DNA from: Oxyruncus cristatus
Taxonomy: Eukaryota; Chordata; Aves; Passeriformes; Cotingidae
Assembly (NCBI GenBank): GCA_013399855.1
Contig: VXAY01006170.1
Location: 333,276 to 397,275 of the forward strand
DNA length: 64,000 bases
Direction: 5' to 3'
The position numbers and the translations under genes are program-made. This document shows, piece after piece, positions 24,501 through 36,500 of this stretch. A model generated the notes under the pieces. The model had not been told where the DNA came from, did no database searches, and was given only the letters and a program-made list of their open reading frames with translations. Within the stretch, counting starts at the first letter, position 1, and every line of letters starts with the position of its first letter.

Positions 24501-27500
24501 GACCTCCGGTACACCAAAGGCAGCCACACGTGTCTGTGTCCAGGGCTAAGACCAGGCTCTGGGTGATGCCCAGCTTGTTTAATCCCATGGGAGTCTGAGT
24601 AGGTGATTAGTTGATGACTGTTTGAAATTTGCCTCTTCTTTAGTGATGGCCATTTCAAAAGCCACTCTAAAAGTGGATTAGGGTTCTTATCTCATTTTGA
24701 AGGTGAGAATAATGATGATGTCTGGACTGAACAGGGAAATCTTGCGAGAATTCTTCCAGTAAAGAAAAAAGTAGTGTCAGATTTTTACTCCAAGAGTCCC
24801 AGAAAGGTAACAGCAGCTGCTTTTGTCCCACCCCAGCCTGGCACCAGTGTGACACAGGAGCTGTGCATCCACATCAACTTGACCCTACCTCAGGGCTTCT
24901 ACCTTCATGTTTTGGGATGTTTTCTCATTTTCAGTGTCTCCCAGGCTGACCAGTTAGAGGAGGGAGAGCTATCCACTAAAAACGTCATCAACTTTTGTAA
25001 TTCCCTATTTAAAATTTATCCTGAGGGAGTTAAAACAGTTTCTGCACATCAGAGGAGGTGGTACAGGGCCTGCAGATGCTTTGGCCTCACAATAACATGG
25101 ATGACTCCAGTTTGTGGTCCCAAACTGGGGAATGGACGTCAGAAGTAGCCAGAGAACAGATGGAATTTGAGTCCTCAGATGCCAGAGGAGAGTGAAGGGC
25201 TGCAGGGGGGACCTGCTCCAAGGCTGACAGGGATCTCCCCACTCTGATGGGGAGATGATGACGGGGATGTGGGGATGGGGATGTGATCAGAGCTGATGGA
25301 AATCGAGGGGATAAACTGCTTTGATGTGCATGGTGGAGAGGGCTGTGAAGGAAAAGAAAAGCTTGCTGTCCTCAAGTCAGAGCATACGTGATGCTTTAGT
25401 GGTCACCCTCCATCGGAGAATGAGGAAATTTGAAATTTGAAAAGGAATAAATAGGAAATCTCACAGCTCCTGCAGTCGGCCCAGCGTCCTGATAGCCCCG
25501 GGGAATTCCAGCAGCTCATTGTAGTTTAGATCCCTGAAAGACACAGAAGGGAAAAAGAGTCACTGATGCTGCTGCAGGAACTCAACCATGTGCATCTGTG
25601 CTGTGAGGCCACGGGAACTTGGGCGTTAAGCATGGGAGACAGGTTTCTCCTACCATGCTGATCCAGCCACTGCCTGGAAACACAATCTCACGTTCCTGAA
25701 ACAGGAATATTCTCTGCCTGTCAGGCAAAAGTCAGTCCAAGCAATGGCTGCTGCAGTTGGGACTCTTTTCCCCCAAGTTCCCCCATGCCCAGAGTGGGGC
25801 AGTGCTGCTGCTTCTCATCTGCAGAGTGCCCTGTCCTGTCCTGCGAGGAGCTCACCTCGGGGGGCTTTGGCTCTGAGTAATTTTTCCTGCCTTTCCAGGT
25901 CAAAGTGGGGTTCTTTGAAGGAGAAGAAACGCAACAGCAACTTCAGCTGTGTGAGCCCCATAAAGGGCTTCTCTGCCCCCCCCCTCCCTGTGGTGCAGAG
26001 GGGATCAGGGGACTATTCCCTCAGTGCCTGTCCTGGGGACACCACTGGATGTCCCTGCCACGGGGACATGCTGTGACTAGGACTAGTAGGAAGAGTGGGC
26101 TGTGGGAAGACTTAGGTCTTCTTCTGATGGTTGGGGTCAACCCCACGTTGGAGTCTGTGAGCCAAGGCTGGAAGGGATGTGCAGGAGGTACTGACACTGT
26201 TGAGCGTTAAGTCTCATCTGCCATATAGTAAAATAAGTAAAATGTAATATGTTGGTTGTAATGACAAGTGTAGAGTTTACCTGCCCTGACCTGGCAACCA
26301 GAAGAGACATCTGAGTCTGAATAAAACCTCAGGGGCTGTATTTGTTCTCCCAGGAAGGGCTTCACCTCAGGAAAAGGATTTATTTGAGCTGTGGGGCACT
26401 GCTGGCAACCTGGGAGCAGCAGCCCTCTGAAGGCACCAATCCTGCTGCTGGCCCAAGGAGACTGGCTGGGCTTTGGATGTGCAGCACTTCTCCTCTAGCA
26501 TGCCCAATATTCTTCTTGGAAGGCAATTCCTGCTGCCACAGTAACATTTGACCCTGTCCTGGCCACCCCACTTGCCAATTCACTGAAGTCTGAAAATCCT
26601 GCGACTGCTCCCTATCTGCACGACACTCACCGAGTTTTAAGAGGCAGATACTTTGGAACATGAGGGTAATTACTGGCTCCTGGAGATTACTGTATAATAA
26701 CACTTAATGAACCTCAAAGTAATTACTGTGTAACCTGGATTGTGGTTTATGGAACAGAAATAACCGAGCATTTACACAGCAATGAGCTGCTGCCCAATTA
26801 CCCCGTAATTCTCATCCTCTGGGCCTGGGCATGGTCATTACGTTGTGATCTCTCTCGGCCCCCTTCTCTCTTACATCTCCTCTTACTACCAGTGCCCCTG
26901 CTTGGGAATGACTCTGGCACCACCTTGGCTTTGCCCTGAAGGTGTTTACAGAGGAAATTAACCCAGAGAGTCTCTCCAAATTGGTCCTTCCAGGACTCCT
27001 GGCTTATATGGCTTATGTCTTAGGGAATACTTACTGGGGAATTACAAGATAGGGCACAGAACCAGAAGAAAATTATGGAATGAGGCTGTCTTGGGCGCAT
27101 TTCGTCTTGTCTGGGGCCGGATTCCCTGTGAAGCTCAAGGGATGTGGTGGATCCTGATCTGGCAGGGATTGTCCCCCGACACTGAGGGCAGTTTTCTCTC
27201 CTGCAGTTACAGAGGCATCTCACTGCTGATACTGCAAGTATGGATTTTAGCAAATGAATTCTGCTCCTGTAGGACCTGGAACGGGTTTTCACGTTGTCTA
27301 ATAATTGGCAGTGCTGGCAATCAGTGGGGAAGGAGCATGGGGCTCGTGATGAGACCATGAGCTCTGGCTGCCCACTGTGCCCACTCTGTGACGTGGTGGT
27401 GGGGTCCCAGCACACCTGAGGCTGCTGTGCCCGTCCCCAGGACCCAGAAGTGGAACAGGAGTGATGTGTCCCCTCTTCTCACCAGTTCACATCTATTAGA

Positions 27501-30500
27501 TATCCCAGCTCTGTCTCTCCCAGGGAGCTCACTCTGATACACTCAGTTCTCTCCTGGGTCCAAGCAGATCCGTGGTTTTCCTCAGTCTTCTCTGCTTGAT
27601 CCCAAACGGGTCTGTTTCAGAATGAATAGCCCAACAAACGACTGCTTTGCTTGTAGCTCATTATCAGCTGCTTGGATGCTCTGGGCCAGTGTCTGTGGAT
27701 GGCACCACGATTCCATCATGGCCTGGCTGAAGGCTCACGTTGCACAACCTCAGTTACCTGAGGGCAGGACTGTTAACAATGCACATCCTCCCTCTGCAGC
27801 TCAGGAAGGTACAGGGGTGGATTTCCAAAGAGAACAAGCAATGAGAAGTGCAAGCAGGGCCCCACTGGGTATTTTCAAAGCATCAGTCAAATCCAATTAA
27901 CCTCCAGATCACTGCACTGGATGAAATCAGAGGCATCAGCAGCCAAAGTTGACCACCAGCCCCAAATCTCTGCACATAAGGTGCATAATACCTTTAACAG
28001 TCTCACCCTACAGTGACTCCCTGAAGTTACAGGGAGGTTCCACAGAGAGCAGGAATCTGCAGAGGTCATTCAAGGATGGGTGTCTGCCTGCAGCATTTCC
28101 CTCCCTTGCACCACAAAAGTGCTGGGATGAGCCTGTCTGATGCCAAGGGACAGGCCCTGGAAGAGAGGAGCTGTGAACCCCATCCCCAGGTGACACTCTG
28201 TCCACTGCTGCTGTGTCACCACTGCTGTGGGATGCTTTGTGTGATGGCACAAGGCTGAGTTTCTCCCCAGCGACACCCGGCGTGTCTGTGAGCTGCTGAC
28301 AGATGGAAAACATTGCCCAAGAGAGAAGAGGCTTGGCTCACCTGTGATTCACTAACAGAACAAGGGACCTTAGATCTGCAACCAATATTATTTACAAGGA
28401 GTAATTCACTGTGCTGTAATATTTGCTCCTGTTCTTTAAAAATGCGTTTCCTTTCCAGCCTGCATCTCTTCCAGGCAGGCAGGTCTTTCATCAGCAGATG
28501 AAGGTTCTGTTTGTACTTCTGTGTGTGTGCAAGTACGTACAGGACCAGTCCTTCCTGAGTGAACACACACCGTTCCCAGCCCTGGCAGCATCCTGGGGCC
28601 TCCCTCCCCTCTGCACTTGACGGATACAAAGAGCATTCATTGTGTTCAGCAGCTCCCGCTGGGTAAAACCCATCTCAGAATGCTGGCAGACACCGGGCTT
28701 GTTGGGAAGTGGAAACTCAACCAGGTGTAGTTGCGGCGCTCCAGCCCGGCTGCCAGCAGAGACAATGTGCCCATGCTCGCTCCTGCCGGTGCTTCCCGGG
28801 TTTTGGGGAGGTGAGGCTCCCTCCTGGAAGACAAACCCAGCTGTTCTGGGGAACAGCCCCCCCAGGAGGTGCTCGCAGCTCTCCGCCCTGGATCATGTGC
28901 CGCTTGCACCGCCCGGACTTGCCTCCAGCGCTGCCCCCTGCCCATTTCATGGGGTTCAGCTGCTTGGAGGAGGCATCAAGAAGCCAGTGCCTGGGCTGGT
29001 CCTCAGGTGTCATCCCTTCCCTGCAGCGGGGCTGCCCTTCTCAAAGCCCAGACCCAGACCAGAACACAAAGGTGGCTTCCCTTTCCCTTCTCCTTCTTTC
29101 CCAGAACCCGAGTCAGGCTCTGGTCCAAGAATGACCCAAACCCAGCATCCAACCCCCACCTGGTGTCCCTGGGGAACAGGGGGAAGTTTCTGCTCAGTTA
29201 GTGAAATTCACTCCTCGGGTCTTTCCACAGGTACCAGCAGGGCTCCATCCATCCTAGACATGGTTCCTGTGCCTGCTGTCCCATGCCCAGCCTACGTGCC
29301 CAGTGGTAGGTCTCCTGAGCTTCTTTCCCATGTAGGGTCAAGGCAGACGGAAAGGAGTCAGGGCTTATTGGGTTGGGGATGATTTTGCTTTTTTTGTCTA
29401 GAGCAACAAAATTTCCTCCACTGAGCACATCAGTGAACTGTCATTGTTCACAGACTCCTTCCAGGGGCTGCTGGATATAGGACATGGACCTGCTGTAGCA
29501 AACACCTCCAGAGGTCCCCTTTCTCTCCCTGCCTTATCCGAGGTGCTTGGGCAATGCTTTGCTGCTCTCAGCTCCACATTCCGACACTTTCCCACTGCTT
29601 CCAGATTTGGGGCGATGCTGGGAAGGCTACAAAAAGCCACTGCACTGTCCCCAGCTGCGCTGCTGTGGCACATGGGCTGGGGTGCCCAGCTCTTGGCCCA
29701 GCCTGGCACTGCTGGGCTCTTGGCTGCCCCGGCTCCGGGGTCTGCCCCAAGGCTCTGTGTGCCACCCATGGGGTTACCTGGCTGTGGGGTGTCACCCTTT
29801 TTGACACAAAGCAAATACAGTGGCAGCATCACCTGCTGGAAGGGTGGCAACACGCCATGGCCACGGCTGCGCCGAACAACAGGGAAGCCTCGTAACAAAC
29901 ACGCAGCAAAAATGAGCGTGGCAAAAGGGAGTTCTCCCCATTATCAAGGGCTTTTGGGAGCACAATCAGCCAGCCAAGAGGTTCAGAACTGATGGGCAAG
30001 AGCAATGGCTATAAATAATCGTTTTCCTCAGTTGGGTTCAAAGTTACCATCTCTAGCAGGAAAGTGGGATGTCTAGAGGAGCCTTGTCCGTTCTTCTAGT
30101 TGAAATGAAAACCTCTGAAAGGTCACCCAGTCTGCCCAAGACACAATCAACTGGCTGGTTTTCCATTATTGTTATTGCTAGAGGGAGCCTATAGCTTCAT
30201 ATTTGGAAGATCTTAACCAACCCTGTTGTTTATTTAGAAATAAAAGCAAATTGACATCAAAGGCCCAGTTATTCTGGGGTTTAATTGCCAGGGTGATTTG
30301 AAGCTGACAACATGCAGCCTGGAACTATTAATATCTTCAGTCGGGCCAAAAGGAGAGAAGGAGGGGAAAGAGTCTCAGGTCAATTTTCTGCCTGTTAGGG
30401 ACTATTAGTGGTTCCACACAGGAAGCCAAAAAAAAAAAAAAGAAAATTATATAGTACTATAAATTCTTCCATAAGCCACAAAACACCACAAATTTGCAGC

Positions 30501-33500
30501 TAATAAACCTGAAGATGCAGTGAGATTAAGAACTGGAGATGGGACATTTACTGACTGTTTCAGTCCCAGTGGAGTTGGAGATGGTACCACGGTGCCTGGA
30601 GGGGGGACTTTGTGCAGCCTCCTCTGAGGACCTGCATTTCCACCTGTCCTGTGCTGGCATCTCATCAAGCTGCCAGTAAATGTAATTACCACTGCTGCTA
30701 GTCCTGCTAGTTACAGTGGCCAAATCAAGCACTGGGAATGATTTAATTGGTGGTCTGGAAGCCCAAGAGGGCTGTTGTGACCATGTAGTTTGACCTCCCG
30801 CCCAACACCGGCCAGACAGCTTTACCCAGACGCCTGACATCCAGGTCAGGCTGAGCTTGAGCTGGGAAGAGCTGCCAGATTAGTCCAGAATATGAAAAGT
30901 GCACAATCAGGTGCCATATTTTATAGAATCACAGAATCATTAAGGTTGGAAAAGTCACTTTCCATCTACACAATGATCAGAGCAGACAACGAACTCCATA
31001 GTTCTTGGACCAAGCACAGGGACACGTGAAAACAGGGCCCTGAGCTGTGGTCACTCTTTCCCACAAACCACCTGTCCCCTTCTTTTCTCCATCCCCTCAA
31101 TCTGGATACCAAAGTCTCTCGTGAAGACCCTTCCATGCTCTGACAGGACAGGTTGGGATCTGATGAGCTGCCTGGGGACCCGTGCCGACACTGCAGGGCT
31201 GGGAGCATCAGGATGCTGAGGAAGTACCAAAGCAGCTCAGTGCAGCAAAAGGGAAATCCTTGGGGAGTCAAACCCATCAGCTGCTTTGAGAATTGCACAG
31301 ATTGGGGTTAGCATCAAGAGACTGCACAAAAGGTTCCAAATTAAACATGCTGATGGAGAGAAATCCACTTGAGGAGTAAGGTGGCACTTGGCAGACAATT
31401 TTCGAGGCGAACAGCAAAGCCTGCCTGGACCTAAAAGTGTTAAACAACCCTTGTATGAGCTGTAATGGAGATATTTCCCATTTCCTTCTTCCTGCCTTCA
31501 GTGCCTGAGGTGCGTTTCGTATTAATTTTCTTTCTTTTTTCTTTGGTCTTCTCTCCCAAAGAAAATCCAACTCTCTGGAGGAGCTGGGAGGTTCCAGCCC
31601 TGCTCTGCATTTACAGACTCGACTAATTACCTGGATAATGGGGTGAGTGCTGTGGTAAGGGCATTTCCTGTGAGGCAAGGTTAGGCAGAAAAAATGCCTG
31701 GAGCCAGAGGGTTTTGAATTCAGCCCTTCTGGGAGACGTTTTTAATTTATTAGCACTACTTTTAAAAAATAAATTAAAAGGTTTTCAAATGAATGGAGAT
31801 TTGCTCTTTCCAAGTGATTTATCTCCATCTGATGGGTGGAGGAGCTGGCAGGGACGTGGATGGGGAGGGAGAAGCAAGGGAGGTAGGAAACAGCAGGGTC
31901 ATCTCAGGTAGAGGAGATGGGCAGGGGCAGCGGGGCCTCTCTGAACTGGCTCCCCACCACATCCTTGTCAGAGATGGGCTGGAGACACCCAAGTAATGAG
32001 AGGAGTGGGACTTTTGGGGCACATCATTGCTGTTTTGGCTGTAGCCCAGAGGCCTTCAGCATTTTGAGGTGGTCCTGGGGAGCAGCTGTTCATTTCCCAT
32101 CCCTGCCTCTGCCCTGGGAGCCACCTTGTCCCTACTGTGGGCTGGGGAGGCAGGACACTGCTGGGACACTGCTGGGACACTACTGGGACACGTCTTTGCT
32201 CCCTGCCAACGTCAGGGTCTTGTCTGTCTTCTTGTGCCTTTGGTTCAGCCCATGCTCCGGGGGACTCTGCCCTGTCCATGCACAGGACCACAGCAGGGCC
32301 AGAGCTCTTACTTCTGCATTTTTCCCTTTGTCTCAGCACCTCCGAATCCAGCCCTGAGCAGGTGTCTGGGGATACAAGGTGGCTTTTGTGACGGGGGAGC
32401 CTTCGAGTCCCCACACCCATTGCTGCTTAGCACTGCCAGCCCACCTGAGCCCCGTGAGGACACAGACCTGCCAGAGCCACTGCTCTTGTCCACCTACTTC
32501 ATATCAGAAGCCCCAGGGAGTGGCCTCCACAGGCTTCCTCACTGTGTGGTCACCAGCCCTCAGAGCCACACCACCTCTTCCTGCTTGGACAAAACAGTCC
32601 TGATGGGATCAAAAAATGCTTTCTCCTTTTCCTCAAAGCAGAGATCCCATCCCAGGGGCATTTTCAATGAGTCACTTCCACCACTCTTTCGGCAGAAGGC
32701 GTAGGAAGATCCAAAAGGAACCTCTCCCCCTCTTTTCAGCTGCACTCTCTGAGGTCTGCTCTCCTCTGCCACGGGGGCTGAGGGCTCCCTAACAGCAGGC
32801 AAGGTGGAAATGCTAAATGATAGTTTATGTATGCTGTGTTTGGAGCTAGAACTTGGGGGCCAGCTTTGAAATTCAGTTTCCATGATTAGATGCCCTCCCC
32901 AAGGCTACCTGTGAGGCACTATAGCCCCCCACCACTCATATGCCTATATATGTGTTTGGCTGCATAGTATCAGGGCACCTACCACTTCCATCCCTTCACC
33001 CTGCATAGAGCAGGGACTTGGAGCTTAGTTGTGTGGAGGGACTTCCTGCATTCCCCACCCCCTCCAGCCCTGATCCATGACACATTCGTATTTCAGGGAT
33101 GCAGAAGGACAAATTCAGTGCTGTCACAATCTACCTAATGAGGCCAAAGTCAAGCACTACAAGGCATGAGGCAACTATTCGTCAGGATTCAGATTGCATT
33201 CAGACTGACTGCAAAGCTCAGGAACTTTAGGACACTGCTCAGCTTTCCAGGTGAAGGTGGTAAGGAGGAAACCTGGGCACGAGACCAGCCTCAGTGTGGA
33301 AATTCATTCATGTCACAGGGGCCTCCCCATTAGAAATACTTTCCTTACACAGCAGTGGAGAACTTGGCTCCTGTGTTAGCAGACCTTTGGATGGCAATTT
33401 TCCCCAGCTGTTCCTTGGAGAACACAGCCATGTCCTCCCTAGCACAGTGCCCCCAGCCCCGAGCACAACGTCTGAGTGCTTTCTGTCATTGCAGAGATGT

Positions 33501-36500
33501 TCCTGGCTGCAGCTGACTGCTCTTTACATCAGCTTTTCCATAAGCATTCCTACTCACCGGGCTTATGACACACAGCAAGTCTAATCACAGAATGGTTTGG
33601 GTTTGAAGGGACCTCGTCATCTCATTTCAAGCACTCACTGTGGGAAGGGACACCTTCCACTGGAAGGTGCCTGATATCCCTGCCCTGCCCCCTGCATGGT
33701 TAAAGACTGAGAAATTAAGCCTGAAATAAGCAGGAAATGTAGGAGTTCTTTCCATCCAAATGGCAGAAGCAGGTTACGCTGCCTGATGTTTCACACCACG
33801 TGTTAAACAGCTCCAAGGACACAGGGCAGGTTTCAAGAGGCAAAGCAGGAAGAGGGAAGTGTCATGAAGAGCAGTGTGGAGTCTCAGCTTTGGGCACACC
33901 TCTCTCCTACTTCTTGCAAAAGGTGGCACTTCCCAGCAACTCCTCTCCTTCACTTCACCTCCCCACTGCTCACCCTCTCAGGATCCCCCCAGTCCACTGT
34001 GCCATTTACTGTGGTCCAAACATTCGCCTTGGCCACAGGCCTTCCCCTCTGGGCATGCCAGTGGGTTGTGGCTGTCCCTCCCTTGGTATTTAAAGTCCCT
34101 GTGCTCAGCTGGCCGTGCCCTGCTCCCTGGGCAGCTCTGGCTCTTCCCCACATCTCCTGTGGGCACCCCCTGACCGTACACCTTGTGTGAAGGATTGAGT
34201 CCATTCCCCAAAGAGGCTACGGGAAGAATGTGTAACATCAGGACATTTGCACTCTTATTTACTCCGTGGTTTTGGGAAACAGCTAAGAAATGCCAGACTT
34301 CACTCACTCCAACCACCTAATACCTGATTTCATGGCTCAGCTGTGCTTGGGGCTTCTTCCCACAGCCCTGCAGGGTTGCAATGTGTAACCTCTCAGGCTG
34401 ATGGGAACTGGTGAGGGAATCTCACTGGGTTTCAAGGCTGTTTTGAAACCCTTTTGGGAATCTGGCCAGGGCGGCTCTGACTTACTTCCAGCCTACCTGC
34501 CAGCTTTCCTTCCCAGCAAGAGGAGGCTGGGCGGGGGCTGTGAACAGCCAGATCTTGCCCTCACAGAGAAAATTTTCTTGGAGCTCCTTTCTTCAGTTAC
34601 ATGCTGGTGTTCGACTGGTTGAGAGCTGGTGGGTGTTGCACATCTACCTTTTCCCCCCATCAGTGTGGAGAACACAGAGCTGCTCTTGCTGTGTACTTGG
34701 CAGAGCTGACTTGTGCACAGAAGGGGCAGGTCACACGGGGAAACACGAAGTTGTTCATCTGGCTTCACCCCTTTCTAGATTTGTTGCCCTCCTAAAATGA
34801 CCAGGCCAAGCCCTTCTCGAAGAACAGAGATGTTTCACTGCCATCTGGTTTTGCAGAAGTGCTGGGACCTGTGGTAAGAGTCCAGTGTGGTTTTACTTAT
34901 GCAGCTTATACACTGCTGAGACCTGTGTGGAGCAGTGGCTGCTGCTTCTCCTAAAGTTTTGGCTGCAAAACTTCTTTCGGAGTTTTGGCTGCCCTTGATA
35001 AAGATAGAAGTTTTCCTGTGTAGCTGAATATGAGAAGAAATATTTCCCTTAGGGGAGCAGAGGTTTCTGCACCTAAAACTCTCCCAGGCTCTTCTGAAAA
35101 ACCTGAAACAATATTTTCCCTCTCAAGTTCTACAGTTCTTCAGCTATTGTGCCTGGCTTATAATCAACATCTGGCCACAAATACTCATTTTAGGAACCCT
35201 GGAGAAATTTCTGTCTTCACCAGCCCTTACCATCCTGCTGTCTTCCAGGAGGTAATGCCCACAGGGTATCTGAGAGCCCAGTTTGGCCTCCACAAGCCAA
35301 GAAAACGTGCAAACTGCTGTCAACAGGACGTAATCACAGTTTAGATTAAAGGATATATGTGGAGACTGTAATCGTCTCCACATGCACAAGACCTGAGAGG
35401 TGGTAGGTGATGCAGGTCCAGCAGCTTGGCCGGGATGGTGCAGTCAACACTCGACAGTTTTTTGCCCCAAAGCTTGTCCAACTTTGGTCAGCAGGCAGGT
35501 GAGTGCTAAGGATTAACACGGGGGCAGGGGGTGGGTCCCCTTGAGGAACACGCGTTCCTCAGGGATCAGTGACTCGGAAGGCTGGCTGCCCTGGAGGTGA
35601 CAATGGGATGCTCAGGCCAAGAGAAGCAGAAGGCAGCTCGTTTCTTCTGGAGGACACTCTTTCAGAGCAATCAGATGTGGAGGAGGGTGGGGTGAGACTG
35701 GAGATCTCCCCCACAGCGCTGTCCTTGCAGCTTCAGACAGCTGTGCAGGACGGGGCAGTGAGATACTCCCACGCACAAGCGCTCCAGCAGAGCCTGGACA
35801 CAGGCAAAACCCTGCTCCAAGGGGACAACCCTCGGAGGTCAGATGCTCCCAGGGCTTCCTGATCAGCATGAGCAGACAGAACTTGCACTGCCACAGCCCT
35901 CCAGGCAGCCATGTGCCCGCAGCTCTGCTCAGTCCTGTCCCCGCGGGGACTGGGAGCAAGACGCTGCTCTCGCCAAGTGCTGGGTGGCACCTCGGATGGG
36001 CAAAGAAAGTGCTAGAGGGGGAGCACAGGGGAAGAGAGGGAAAATGAGCTCTCAGCAAAAATGTCTGTGCAAACAGAATTATCTCCCAGGGCAATGGAAT
36101 CCTTTTGTCTTTCCCACGGCAAAGAAGGGGCCAGATTCTCCTCTGCAGCTACGTCGTGCTTGGGGTGGGCAGCAGGATTGCTTTAACCACCCTGGCTGCA
36201 GAGGAAGGTTGCCCAGATGGAAGCTGCGATGTTGCTGCCTGGGCTGCCACTGTTGTAGCTCAAACGAGGTTTCCTTCCATCAGTGAGTTCTCTGCTTCCT
36301 CCTGCAGCTCACCTGCCTTTGTGCTGCCACGGTGCCATGGCTCTGCGACCACCAGAAATGACTGGGGAGGAAGCCAAGCTGGCACAGTGATGGGGGACCC
36401 ATGGGTCACCAGAGGAGATCATTCATCAGCCTCCTATCCCTGGCACAGTTCAACCTCTCCCCAGCTGAGCCCTTCTGGGTGGCCCAGGATCTGCCAGTCT

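Noticed and set aside
28642..29382. 246-codon plus-strand open frame
   Set aside because: The strand is strongly pyrimidine-rich, which removes stop codons; other frames overlap it and there is no recognisable domain or splice context.
32069..32704. 211-codon plus-strand open frame
   Set aside because: Same composition effect as above, and it includes a tandem repeat; no coding signature seen.
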